The notes under the pieces are model-generated. The model made no database searches. It was not told the DNA's origin and worked only from the letters and a program-made list of their open reading frames with translations. Shown piece after piece: positions 33,701-43,800 of a stretch of 64,000 nt of DNA. The stretch is from assembly GCA_004564215.1 (NCBI GenBank), contig CP024846.1, positions 2,480,001 to 2,544,000 on the forward strand, given 5' to 3'. This DNA is from Beijerinckiaceae bacterium. GTDB lineage: Bacteria > Pseudomonadota > Alphaproteobacteria > Rhizobiales > Beijerinckiaceae. Position 1 is the first letter of the stretch. Each line of letters opens with the position of its first letter. The position numbers and the translations under genes were made by a program.

Positions 33701-35869
33701 ATGCGAGGACGCGGCAGACACGGACAATTTCGGCTGAGAGCCGGCCTCATTGCGGCCTCGGCATTTTTGGCGCCGCCCGTTCTTGCCGAGCCGCAAACGC
33801 AGGGTCGAGGCCCTACCGTTCCCGACTCGGGAACCATCGCCCTCGATGCCGTCAATGTCCAGGCTATCGGCAATGGCAGCGGCGAGAACGAAGGCTATGT
33901 CGCGGAAACCACATCCGTCGCGACCAAGACCAACACCCCCATCGTCGAGATACCGCAATCGATCTCGGTCATTACGCGCCAGCAGCTCGACGAGCGCAAT
34001 GTGCAAACGCTTTCCGAGGCCTTGACCTATACTTCCGGCGTTGAAATCGGCGTCTTCGGCTTCGATCCGCGTTTCGATTCCTTTTATGTGCGCGGCTTCG
34101 ATATGACCTACACCGGAATCTACCGGGACGGACTGCGTCAGCCGGCCGGACCCTTCTCCATTTTCAAGACGGAGCCCTACGGGCTGCAGAGCATCACGGT
34201 CATCAAAGGCCCGAGCTCGGCGCTTTACGGGATCGGCTCGCCCGGTGGCCTGATCGACTTGACCAGCAAGCGTCCGCCGGTCGCCCCCTTGCATGAAGTT
34301 CAGCTCCAATTCGGAAATTATCAACGCGTCCAGGGCAACTTCGACCTTGGCGGCCCCATCGATCCCGCCGGGGAATATTCCTATCGTTTGACCGGACTCA
34401 TTCGCGACAGTGATACCCAGCTCATTGGTGTGAAGGACAATCGCGATTTCATTGCCCCCGCATTCACCTGGCGGCCCGATGAGGCGACGTCGTTAACCAT
34501 CCTGTCGGAGTTCCAACATAGCCTGACCACCGGCAACCCAGGCTTCTTCCAATTGGCCGAAGGGCAATTGTCCACGCTCTACTCCGGCGACCCGGCCTTT
34601 GGCGATTTCAATCAGAACCAGGCCCGCATCGGTTACGCCTTTGAGCATAAATTCAACGACACATTCACGGTGCGGCAAAACCTGCGTTATGCCTATGTTT
34701 TTGCCGACGCGAAATACACCCAGATCGATGCGATCGACTACACAACCCTGAGCGCACTGCGCTCAACCGGGCGCGTCGTCAATCATCTGAGCACCCTCAG
34801 TCTCGACAATCAGCTTCTCACCAGATTTGACACCGGACCCGTCGGTCATCTCGTTTTGCTGGGTACGGACTACACGCAGGCTGGTTTCAACGACAAGGTC
34901 GGCTTCGGCTTGGCCCCTAATCTTCTCGTCGCCACGCCGTATCCGCCCTATGGCGGGCTTTTCATCCCGAGCCCCGCTTACACCAGCAATATCGATCAGT
35001 TTCAGCAGGATGTGGGACTCTATCTTCAGGACCAAGCAAAATGGGGTCCATGGTCACTGACCCTCAGCGGTCGCAGCGATTGGGTTTCAACAAAGACGAA
35101 TGACGAATTCGCCCTGACGGAAGTGGTTCAGAACGATAGGGCCTTCACCGGACGCACCGGTTTGAGCTACCTGACGCCCATCGGCATTGCGCCCTACATC
35201 AACTATGCGACGGCCTTCGCGCCGACCATTGGCACCGGTGCGAACGGCCAGCCTTTCGTCCCTATCACCGGCGACCAAAAAGAGGTTGGGGTCAAGTATC
35301 AGGTCCCGGGCCTCAATACGCTGATCACCGCATCTTTGTTCGAAGTGACCCAATATAATTCGCTTAGCCCGGATCCAGCGAACATTGCGTTCAGCATTCA
35401 AACCGGAAAGATCCGCTCGCGCGGTTTCGAACTGGAAGGCGTTGCCAATCCGGCTCCGGGGCTGAATGTGATCTTGGCCTATACGGCGCTCCAACAGCGG
35501 ATCCTGGACGGCCAATTCGATACCATCGGCAAGGCGCCTTCTGGAATCCCGGCCCAGTCATTCGCGCTGTGGGGAGATTACACGCTTCAGTCGGATACAC
35601 CTTTCCCTGGGCTTGGGGCTGGCCTTGGCATGCGTTTCATCGGCGAAAGCTTCGGCAACGATCAAAACACGTTCGTAAACAATCAAACGACCTTGTTCGA
35701 TGCGGCCCTGCATTATGATTTCGAAAAACTGGATCCTCATCTAGCCGGTCTGCGGTTCCAGCTGAATGCAACAAATTTGTTCAACCGCGCCTACACAACC
35801 TCGCAGGCCGGATTTGGCTATTGGGGCCAGCTTCGGACCGTGATCGCCTCATTGCGTTACCGTTGGTGA
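33701..35869 (+). CDS. TonB-dependent siderophore receptor
   Basis: A 722-residue outer-membrane receptor. A signal peptide ends near ..PPVLA, followed by a short linker. The plug (residues about 70-185) has TNTPIVEIPQSISVITRQQLDER and VIKGPSSALYGIGSPGGLIDLTSKRP. A 22-strand barrel follows and ends with LRTVIASLRYRW, the terminal aromatic barrel signal. It belongs to the hydroxamate-type siderophore receptors (FhuA/FoxA group). There is no N-terminal STN signalling domain between signal peptide and plug. It imports the ferric siderophore, probably the one made by the genes at 37-46 kb. Confidence 0.92.
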   Translation: MRGRGRHGQFRLRAGLIAASAFLAPPVLAEPQTQGRGPTVPDSGTIALDAVNVQAIGNGSGENEGYVAETTSVATKTNTPIVEIPQSISVITRQQLDERNVQTLSEALTYTSGVEIGVFGFDPRFDSFYVRGFDMTYTGIYRDGLRQPAGPFSIFKTEPYGLQSITVIKGPSSALYGIGSPGGLIDLTSKRPPVAPLHEVQLQFGNYQRVQGNFDLGGPIDPAGEYSYRLTGLIRDSDTQLIGVKDNRDFIAPAFTWRPDEATSLTILSEFQHSLTTGNPGFFQLAEGQLSTLYSGDPAFGDFNQNQARIGYAFEHKFNDTFTVRQNLRYAYVFADAKYTQIDAIDYTTLSALRSTGRVVNHLSTLSLDNQLLTRFDTGPVGHLVLLGTDYTQAGFNDKVGFGLAPNLLVATPYPPYGGLFIPSPAYTSNIDQFQQDVGLYLQDQAKWGPWSLTLSGRSDWVSTKTNDEFALTEVVQNDRAFTGRTGLSYLTPIGIAPYINYATAFAPTIGTGANGQPFVPITGDQKEVGVKYQVPGLNTLITASLFEVTQYNSLSPDPANIAFSIQTGKIRSRGFELEGVANPAPGLNVILAYTALQQRILDGQFDTIGKAPSGIPAQSFALWGDYTLQSDTPFPGLGAGLGMRFIGESFGNDQNTFVNNQTTLFDAALHYDFEKLDPHLAGLRFQLNATNLFNRAYTTSQAGFGYWGQLRTVIASLRYRW

Positions 35870-35968
35870 GGCGCATCGCGTTCTTAGCGACGCCGGCGAA
35901 TATTCTTTTAGCTGTTTGTTTCCCGACCGAGACCTCAGGAAATCGTGGCCTCCAGGAAATCCATTCAT

Positions 35969-36667
35969 ATGTCGAAACCCAAGACCTTTGAGGGTAAAGA
36001 TGCTCTCCTGAACGTCGTTATTTGCCAAAGGCGGCAGCTTCTTTCCATTGCGCGGCGAATTCTGCACTGCTCTTTTCTCGCCGAGGATGTGATTCAAGAC
36101 GCGGCGGTGAAAGTGAGCCACATGCAATATGAGCGGAGCATTCATTGCCCCGTGCAATTCGCAAAAAGCATGGTCCGCAACCTCGCGATCGACCAGGCCC
36201 GCAGGCGGAAGCTCGAAAATAATTACGCGGCTCTGGAGACGGAGGGCGAGAATTTGCACGTGCCTTGCTCCGATCCTTGCGCGCGGCTGGAGGTCTGCGA
36301 GGCCATCAACGCGGTTTCAGCCGCGCTTGACGAACTGCCAGATCGAACGCGCCGTGTCTTCGAGCGCGTCCGCATCGAGGGCATTTCGCAAAAAGCCATC
36401 GCGGCGGAACTCGGCGTGTCACCGACCCTTGTCAACTTCATGGTTCAGGAAGCCCATCGGCATTGTCTTGCGCGACTTCAAAAACATGAGGAAGGTCCGG
36501 AGGAAGGTTTGCGGAAGGCTTTGCCACCTCCCGCCCAAGCAGGGGCTTTCGACTCCGGCCGCCCTCAATCGGTGGGACCCGGGAAACGGGGACCTCGTCC
36601 CCGGAAGAAAACGCTTTGCGGCGACAAGCGCGCTGCGCCCAATCTGCGCGAGGCGGCTGTTCGCTGA
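35969..36667 (+). CDS. ECF sigma factor with basic C-terminal extension
   Basis: About 232 residues. Region 2: RRQLLSIARRILHCSFLAEDVIQDAAVKVSH; region 4: LDELPDRTRRVFERVRIEGISQKAIAAELGVSPTLVNFMVQEAHRHC. The layout is FecI-like. The last 60 residues are Pro/Gly/Lys/Arg-rich and not part of the usual sigma. No anti-sigma gene is adjacent. GTG 35945 is an alternative start. It follows the receptor gene by about 100 bp and converges on the PLP-enzyme operon. Confidence 0.82.
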   Translation: MSKPKTFEGKDALLNVVICQRRQLLSIARRILHCSFLAEDVIQDAAVKVSHMQYERSIHCPVQFAKSMVRNLAIDQARRRKLENNYAALETEGENLHVPCSDPCARLEVCEAINAVSAALDELPDRTRRVFERVRIEGISQKAIAAELGVSPTLVNFMVQEAHRHCLARLQKHEEGPEEGLRKALPPPAQAGAFDSGRPQSVGPGKRGPRPRKKTLCGDKRAAPNLREAAVR

Positions 36668-36673
36668 CGCGCT

Positions 36674-36696
36674 GGCATGTTGCCCTTGAACATGCC
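36674..36696. terminator. convergent hairpin between sigma and PLP genes
   Basis: GGCATGTT pairs with AACATGCC across GCCCTTG, in the 30-bp space between two convergent stop codons. It probably ends transcription from both sides. Confidence 0.5.
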
Positions 36697-36697
36697 T

Positions 36698-37879
36698 TCA
36701 GCGGCGGGCGCACGCCAACGCCTGCTGCAGATCCGCCCAGAGCATATCGGGATCTTCAAGGCCAATATGTAACCGGATAAGACGCGGGCTGACGCCAAAG
36801 CGGGCGAAACAATTCGCCTTGGCCAATTGCAACGGCGCGAGCGCGGGAACGACAAGGCTCTCCGGACCGCCCCAGCTTACACCCAGGCGGAACAGTCGCA
36901 ACGCATCGACAAAGGATGGGACGTCGATCGCCTCGGTGACCTCAAACGAGAATAAGCCGGTGTAGCCTTTGAGACTGGCCTTGCCGGGATGGTTCGAATA
37001 GACCGGGTGCAGGACCCGCTCGACATCCGCGTGGTTTTTAAGCTGTTCGGCGATCGCAAGCCCGCTTTTCATGTGCTGTGGCAGCCGCAACGGCAGCGTT
37101 CGCAAGCCGCGCAAAAGCAGCCATGCTTCCAAGGGCGATAGTTTGGCGCCGAGATAGGGATAGGTCTGGGAATTGATCGCGCCAATATGTTCCGCCGATC
37201 CCGACACGACTCCGGCCACCGTGTCGCTATGGCCGCCGAGATATTTCGAGGCTGCATGAATGACGAGATCAACGCCGTGGACGATCGGCCTTTGATAAAG
37301 GGGCGTTGCCCAGGAATTATCCAAGACACTGACGATCCCTTGCGCGCGCGCCAGCTTCGCCAGTGCCGCAATGTCCTGCAGTTCGAAGACCATCGAGGAT
37401 GGGCTTTCGAGATAAAGCAGTTTCGCGCCGGGCAGCGCCGCGGCGATCGCCTCTGGATTGGAGCCATCGACATAATCGACGGAAACCCCAAATCTCGACA
37501 GGATCAGCTCGAACATGCGATAGGCGTCGCTATAGACGTGCCGTATCGTGAGGATCCGATCCCCCGCCGAGACGAAGGCGAGAACGGTGGCGGCAATTGC
37601 GCCCATGCCGCTTGAAAAGGCGCGGGCCTTTTCAGCGCCATCGAGCGCGGCCATGATCCGCTCGAATTCCATGACGGTGGGGTTGTCGCCCCGCGAGTAA
37701 ATAAGCTGATGGGAGCGGCCGGCATAAACATCGGCCATGTCCGCATAATTGTCGAACGTGAACAGCGACGTTTGAAAGATCGGCGGCACCGCCGCGCTCG
37801 CGGGATGGGTGTCAGCGGCAAATAGCGCGGCCATCGACGCAACGGGGTCGTGATCGGAGGGGGGGAGGGGTCTGTTCAT
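36698..37879 (-). CDS. Cys/Met-metabolism PLP-dependent enzyme
   Basis: A 393-residue fold-type I PLP enzyme of the cystathionine gamma-synthase/beta-lyase family. The PLP lysine is in HAASKYLGGHSD, the preceding Asp in VSVLDNSWATPL, and the tetramer segment YSRGDNPTVMEFERIMAALDG is present. The exact reaction (C-S lyase, gamma-synthase or other) cannot be read. It is the third gene of a leftward transcript after an acyltransferase and a MATE exporter, which suggests a link to the siderophore, though it might also be an ordinary cystathionine beta-lyase (metC). Gap to the exporter is 76 bp. Confidence 0.85.
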   Translation of the reverse strand: MNRPLPPSDHDPVASMAALFAADTHPASAAVPPIFQTSLFTFDNYADMADVYAGRSHQLIYSRGDNPTVMEFERIMAALDGAEKARAFSSGMGAIAATVLAFVSAGDRILTIRHVYSDAYRMFELILSRFGVSVDYVDGSNPEAIAAALPGAKLLYLESPSSMVFELQDIAALAKLARAQGIVSVLDNSWATPLYQRPIVHGVDLVIHAASKYLGGHSDTVAGVVSGSAEHIGAINSQTYPYLGAKLSPLEAWLLLRGLRTLPLRLPQHMKSGLAIAEQLKNHADVERVLHPVYSNHPGKASLKGYTGLFSFEVTEAIDVPSFVDALRLFRLGVSWGGPESLVVPALAPLQLAKANCFARFGVSPRLIRLHIGLEDPDMLWADLQQALACARR

Positions 37880-37955
37880 TGTGCCGACCCGCGGAATTTA
37901 GGGTTTTGAAGTGGCAAAGTTTGCGCTCCTAATGTCTGGTTGCAGGCGCGAGTTG

Positions 37956-39416
37956 CTAGAGGGGCCCGGAGCAGGATCGCGCGGGTGTGTCAGAAGAAAG
38001 CGCGCCGCGGAGGGCAAACCGTTTCAGTGCCTCCGTCTCGCGCCAGAGAAATAGGCCGGCGATAACGACGGTAAGGGCAATGGCCACCGCAGGGGCCATG
38101 ATGACGCCGTCAAGCCCCCAGAGACGAGGGAGAATGAGCAGCGGCGGAATGAGCAGATAGCCTTGCGGAGCAAGGCTTACGATGGCCGCCGACCGTCCCT
38201 TGTCGAGCGACTGCAAGAGCACCAGAACCACGAGTTGCAACCCGGTCAGGCCGAAAAACAAATGGAAAGCTATGACCGCCTGAGTCCCCAGCGCAAGTAC
38301 GGACGGATCTTTTGTGAACAGCCCGACAATGGCATGCGAGAACGTCAGGATCACAACCGAATGTGCAACCGCGAATGCGGTGGTGACAAGAAGCATGAAT
38401 CGGGTCGCCGACAGCACGCGCAGCGGAGCTTTCGCGCCCCAGGCATAACTGAGCACGGCCTGCGCGCCGATGCAGAAACCGACCAGCGGGAGTTCGCCCA
38501 GCGTGAACACCCGCAGCGCAATGCCGATGGCGGCGATTGCGGCTTCGCCACCATAGGCGCCAGCGGTCCGGTAGATCAGCGTGAAGGTAATCGCAGATAG
38601 AGCGGTGGTGAGCGTCGCCGGCAGTCCGACGCTGAAGATGGGGCGCAGGATCGCCACCGTCGGGCGGAACAGACGCCAGTGAACCCGAAGATTGCCGGCG
38701 GATTTTTTGAAATAGAGAGCAAAGGCGGCGAGCGCCGCAAGCTGCGAGGTCATCGTGGCGAGCGCCGCGCCGGAAACGCCCAGATTGCAGCCGAAGATGA
38801 AGATCGGGTCGAGAATGATGTTCAGCGTAAACCCTCCGATCAAGGTCCACATGCTGAAGCGCGTATTGCCCTCGGATATGACGATGAAATCGCAAAGGAT
38901 CTGTAGAAGCGTGAAGGCGCAGCCGAAGGCCAGGACTCCGACATAGTCCTGAGCCGGCGGCAAAATGGCCGGGGTTGCTCCGAATAGGCGGAGAAGCGGC
39001 GTCAGCCATATAAGCAAACCGACCGTGCAGGCGACGCCGACCAGTCCAGCGAGCCCCAAACCGATGGTTGCCGTGGAATTGGCCTCGTCCGTATTGCCCG
39101 CGCCGAGGTGGCGTCCGATCGACGCGGCACAGCCGACCCCCAAACCATGGCCGATCGCCGAAATAAAAAGGAAAATCGGAAAGACCACGCTGACGGCGGC
39201 GACCGCCTCCGGCCCGACGTTTCCGATGAAGGCCGCGTTGACGACATGGTGCAACGCATGGATCGACAAGCCGCAAACCGACGGCAGCGCGAGCCGCATG
39301 ATAAGCGAAAACAGCCGCGGATCCGCAAGATCGCTCGGCTTCAGAAGCGATTCTTCGAAGTCCGGTGTGACCGGTGCCGGAACCGGATCTTCAAGTGTCG
39401 ACAAGGGGGCATTCAT
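37956..39416 (-). CDS. MATE-family exporter
   Basis: A 486-residue membrane protein with 12 predicted helices in two similar halves, typical of MATE transporters (LIMRLALPSVCGLSIHALHHVVNAAFIGNVGPEAVAAVSV at the start; second half with VGLPATLTTALSAI). MATE pumps export organic molecules using a sodium or proton gradient. Its ATG at 39416 overlaps the acyltransferase stop (ATGA), which argues for export of the siderophore or its precursor. Longer upstream starts lie inside the acyltransferase gene. Confidence 0.88.
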   Translation of the reverse strand: MNAPLSTLEDPVPAPVTPDFEESLLKPSDLADPRLFSLIMRLALPSVCGLSIHALHHVVNAAFIGNVGPEAVAAVSVVFPIFLFISAIGHGLGVGCAASIGRHLGAGNTDEANSTATIGLGLAGLVGVACTVGLLIWLTPLLRLFGATPAILPPAQDYVGVLAFGCAFTLLQILCDFIVISEGNTRFSMWTLIGGFTLNIILDPIFIFGCNLGVSGAALATMTSQLAALAAFALYFKKSAGNLRVHWRLFRPTVAILRPIFSVGLPATLTTALSAITFTLIYRTAGAYGGEAAIAAIGIALRVFTLGELPLVGFCIGAQAVLSYAWGAKAPLRVLSATRFMLLVTTAFAVAHSVVILTFSHAIVGLFTKDPSVLALGTQAVIAFHLFFGLTGLQLVVLVLLQSLDKGRSAAIVSLAPQGYLLIPPLLILPRLWGLDGVIMAPAVAIALTVVIAGLFLWRETEALKRFALRGALSSDTPARSCSGPL

Positions 39417-40540
39417 GAAACCGCCACCTGCTCGCCTTGGAAACTGCGCTCCGGAGAGGTCGAAGGCGCCTCCAGCTTCTCGGCACCCCTCTCGTTGGGA
39501 ATCCACAATCGGTCGCCGAAATAGCGTTCGCGCAGCAACATCACCAAGAGCGCTCTTTTGTGCGGAAAATCGAAATGCTTGATCTTGGCGAATCCCGACC
39601 TTTCGAGATTACGAATCTGCTGGGCGTGAGCGGCGCTCGGCTCTCCGACGATCCGCTGCGTGCGGGGATCGTCGAGAAACATGAAATGCATCAGGGACGG
39701 CAGCCAGGCGGTGATCCACGCCTTGCCTCGAAAGGCAGGCTCGCCCACGGCCACATGCCATCCACGGTCATAGTCGTCGGCGTCATAGTAGGGGCCGAGC
39801 CGGTTTTCCTTTGCCCAATAGATTTCGAAATAGGCAAAAGGCTGATCGTCGAAGCACCCGATCAAGGGAAGCATATGCGAGTCGGCGATACGCTTCTGGA
39901 GATAGGCGCGGTGGCGATCGAGATCGCCACCTTCCTCCCAAATTTTGTCGACCTGGGGATCGTTCATCCATTTATTAAAGCATTCGAGATCGGCTGTCGG
40001 ATCCAAAGCGCGAAACGATAAGACCTGGTCGAGCCAAGGAATGAAGCGGGCATAAACCAATCCCTTGGGCTTTTGCGGGCGCAAAGGGTGGCGCTTGCCC
40101 TCCGTCATCACATGAATCTGCGGAAACACCACGCCGGCTGGCTTGGCGAGCCAGGGCGCGGGCAGCTGCCAAAACATTTCCGGAGCGACTTCGAGATCTT
40201 TGCCGCGATCGAGGGCGATCCCTGCCGCGATCAGATTCGCGCGGAGGCCTGGCATGGCATCGATCTGGAGGCGCAGGCTTTTGAGATCAGGGTCGCGCGC
40301 AAATAGCGCCTCGATGGCCGCCAGCAGAATATTTTCGGTTTCGGGGTTCGGCGTGTCCGCCGGCCTTCCGATGGAGACGAGTGTTGTTGGCTTATGATCG
40401 AGACGAAATGCCGCAACTTCCCGATCGGCTTTTCTGATCGACAGCGAATCCGGCGCAACAGTCACAGACAACTTGCCTACCGCATCGGTGTTGAAAGCTG
40501 AAAATGCGTGGTCACAAGAGGTTTGTTGCGCAAGATACAT
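39413..40540 (-). CDS. IucB/AlcB-like hydroxamate acyltransferase
   Basis: A 375-residue protein. The C-terminal 190 residues form a GNAT domain of the siderophore N-hydroxy-amine acyltransferase type: HPLRPQKPKGLVYARFIPWLDQ, FNKWMNDPQVDKIWEEGGD, FAYFEIYWAKENRLGPYY, RGWHVAVGEPAFRGKAWITAWLPSLMHFMFLDDPRTQRIVGEPSAAH and RSGFAKIKHFDFPHKRALLV. The N-terminal half is an additional domain typical for this family. It would acylate the N-hydroxyl group made by the IucD-like enzyme. It diverges from the NRPS gene and heads the leftward operon. Confidence 0.88.
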   Translation of the reverse strand: MYLAQQTSCDHAFSAFNTDAVGKLSVTVAPDSLSIRKADREVAAFRLDHKPTTLVSIGRPADTPNPETENILLAAIEALFARDPDLKSLRLQIDAMPGLRANLIAAGIALDRGKDLEVAPEMFWQLPAPWLAKPAGVVFPQIHVMTEGKRHPLRPQKPKGLVYARFIPWLDQVLSFRALDPTADLECFNKWMNDPQVDKIWEEGGDLDRHRAYLQKRIADSHMLPLIGCFDDQPFAYFEIYWAKENRLGPYYDADDYDRGWHVAVGEPAFRGKAWITAWLPSLMHFMFLDDPRTQRIVGEPSAAHAQQIRNLERSGFAKIKHFDFPHKRALLVMLLRERYFGDRLWIPNERGAEKLEAPSTSPERSFQGEQVAVS

Positions 40541-40889
40541 CCATTACTCCGCTTCCGGCCAGATAAATGCGGCCAAGACGATTAGAGGCTTTCGATTCGG
40601 CGAGGTTTGCCACCCGCCGAACGAAGCTCTCCTTGGCTAAGACGAATGGAAAGGCCCGCGATTTAGCACCGCCGGCGATTTTCAGAACAGCAACGCCTTT
40701 TGCCATCGCCGCTAAATTTTGTGGACGCTCGTCCGTCCCACAAAGGAAGCCATCGCGTGAGCGCATCGGATCGACCGTCTCCTTTTTAAGGCATTGGGTA
40801 CGTTCGATGACATTGTCGCAAAGCGGCGCAACTCCGCGCTGCTTTCCGAGATCTCGAAGGAAACCGATTCATTGGCGGGGGAGAGTGTT
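40541..40889. promoter_or_regulatory. divergent promoter region of siderophore genes
   Basis: 349 bases between the divergent acyltransferase and NRPS starts. It must contain both promoters. By eye I find no clear Fur, Irr or RirA box. The right part can be read as an N-terminal NRPS extension from TTG 40794, but GTG 40890 has a far better ribosome site. Confidence 0.5.
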
Positions 40890-43800
40890 GTGAATATCCC
40901 AGTACCCATGAGTTCAGCCGAACCGGCGGCAACGCCGCTTTCAGCGGCTGGCCATCCGCTCACGCTGGCCCAGCGGCGGATCTGGTCGCTCGCGCAAATC
41001 GGCAATGACCATGTCATGCACCGCTATTCATTGAACCTGCGGTTGCAAGGTCCTCTGGATGTCAATGTTCTCATGCGGGCGATACGGCTCATCGGCGAGC
41101 GTCATGGCGGATTGCGCATGCGCTTCCTGCGCTCCGCCGGTGGGCACGTCGATCAGCAGATCGATGGTCTCGCGACGCTTGCGGCGAAGTTGGTGGATCT
41201 CAGTGCCATAGAGCCGGCGCGCCGGGAGGCCGAGGCTACCCGTCTGATGCAGGCCAATGAATCGTTCGACCTCGCGGATGATCTACCGACTCGGGTCCGC
41301 ATTCTGCGGCTTTCGAATGACGAGCATATCTTCGCGATGACCGTCCATCCCATTGTTTGCGATGCGGCTTCGCTGCGCATTCTCGGGCATGACCTCATTG
41401 AAATTTACGCGGCCCTCGCCCATCACCGGGTGCCCGAGCTGCCGGCGCTCTCCGACGACGCGATGCAGGCGGCTGCGGAGCAAACTTGGCTTCGTTCCGA
41501 GGCGGCACGCAAGAGGTTGGACTTTTGGTGCGATCTGCTCCCCGCAGCACAGGAGTCCGCGGTTTTTCCGGTGCGGACGATGGATGGCCGGGTCCGCACG
41601 GGGGAGCGCGGCATCCACGGTTTTAGCCTGGGAGCAGAGCTCAGCGCGGGATTACGGCGCTTGGAGCGTCGCACAAACTCGCCGCTGTCCAGCTTGCTTT
41701 TGACCGGCTTCAACGTGTTGCTTCGCCGCTACGACGATAAGCCCGAGTTCACCCTCGGCGTGGTCGTCGAGAACCGCACCGAAGCCAATCGGCAAAGCAT
41801 GTTCGGGCGTTTCGAGGATATCGTTCCGGTCGTGACCCGCCTGACGACCGATATGAGTTTCTTTCAGGCCATTGAGCAGGTTTCCGCAAAACTGGAAGAA
41901 TCCCTGTCCCATCAGGTCCCTTTCGAGCGGCTCGCGCAGGAAATCTCGGATCGGGATGGCGAAGCGGGCAAGACTTTTATCCGGGCCTTGTACGAGCACC
42001 GGCCGCCCTTGATCGACCTGGCGCGCTCCGATGTGGGGTTGCGGGTCGAGAGCATCAAAGCCAATGGGCTGCGCGGCGATGCCGATATTGTCGTCCAGAC
42101 CTCCGAGAATATGGACAGGGAGATCGAAGGCACCATCGGCTTCTCCAAGGATATGTTCGACGGCAAGACGATCGAACAGGCCATGGTGCATTTCGTCAGA
42201 ATCCTCGAAGCCGCCGCCGCCGACCCCCGAATTCTGATCCGTGACATCGCGCTGCTCGACGCGGAGGAACTCGATTTTCTGTCCGCGCCCTATCCCGATG
42301 GCGAGACGGACGATGATCGTCCGATCCACCAGCTCATTGCGGAGCAGGCGCGCCGCCGTCCAAATGCCCCCGCCATTTTCCAAGGCGATTTCTCTTGGTC
42401 CCACGACCGGCTGGAGAAAACCGCAAATCGACTTGCGCACCGTTTGCGTGCTGTAGGGGTGGGCCCCGAGGTTTGTGTCGGCGTTGCATTGCGGCGATCG
42501 CCGGAGGCAATCGCTTCGATTCTCGCTGTCCTTAAGGCTGGCGGCGCCTTCGTTCCGATCGATCCGGATCATCCGTCGGCGCGCAACCATCATGTCCTGA
42601 ATGATGCAGGCGCACGGGTGATCGTCACCCAAAGCGGGCTGCGTCAAGCTTTGCCTCACGGCTTCAGCGGTTTGATCTTGGAACTCGATCAAATCGAACT
42701 CGATGGCGAGCCCGACGTTGCGCCCGAAATCGACATTGCGCAGGACCAGCTTGCCTATGTGATTTACACCTCCGGCTCGACGGGGGTTCCCAAGGGCGTT
42801 GCGGTTGAGCATGGCCCGTTGACGAGGCACTGCCAAAGCACCGCACGTATTTACGAAATGGAGTCCCAATCCTGCGAGTTGGCGTTCCTGCCCTTCAGTT
42901 CGGACGGCGGCCATGAACGCTGGATTGTTCCGCTGCTGGTTGGCGGCGCCGTCGTGCTCCCGGATCGCCTTTGGACGCCCGAAGAGACCTTTGCCGCGAT
43001 GCGCCGGTATGGCGTCAATAATGCCAGTTTTCCGACAGCCTATCTGCAGCAATTGGCGGAATGGGCGGCGGCGACCGGCGATGCTCCGCCGCTTCGGCTT
43101 TATTCGTTTGGCGGCGAGGGCCTGGCGCAAAAGACCTTCGACCTCTTGTCGAGCGCGCTCAAGACCAAATGGCTGATCAACGGCTATGGTCCGACCGAAA
43201 CCATCATGACGCCCATGGCTTGGAAGGCGCCAGCGGGCGCACGCTTCGAAGGCATTTATGCACCGATCGGACGCCCGGTCGGCCGCCGAAGAATTTACGT
43301 GCTCGACAAGGATCTCAACCCGGTTCCGATCGGTGTGACCGGCGAGCTGTTCCTGGGCGGTGACGGGGTCGCCCGAGGCTATGTCGGAAATCCGGCACTT
43401 ACCGCCGACCGTTTCATCAAGGACCCCTTTGATAACGGAGGGGGCAGGCTCTACCGCTCGGGCGATCTCGCGCGGTGGAGAGAGGATGGCTCGGTTGAAT
43501 TCGTGGGCCGGATCGATCATCAGATCAAGCTTCGCGGCTATCGCATCGAATTGGGAGAAATCGAGGCCGCGCTTGGTGCGGCTCCCAACGTCGGCACTTG
43601 CGTCGTCCTGCTGCGCGCCGACGAGGGTCGCGCGCCAGCCCTTGTCGGCTATGTGGTGGCCTCGGATGGAGCGGCGCTCGATCCGCTCGAACTGCGCCGA
43701 CATCTTGCTCGCCAATTGCCCGAATATATGGTCCCCGCCGCCATCGTCGTGCTCGACCGGCTTCCGCTCACCGCCAATTCGAAACTGGATCGCGCGGCGC

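Noticed and set aside
40512..40766. 84-codon minus-strand frame in the divergent siderophore promoter region
   Set aside because: It overlaps the acyltransferase start in another frame and has no recognisable domain; an MbtH-like gene was looked for here and not found.
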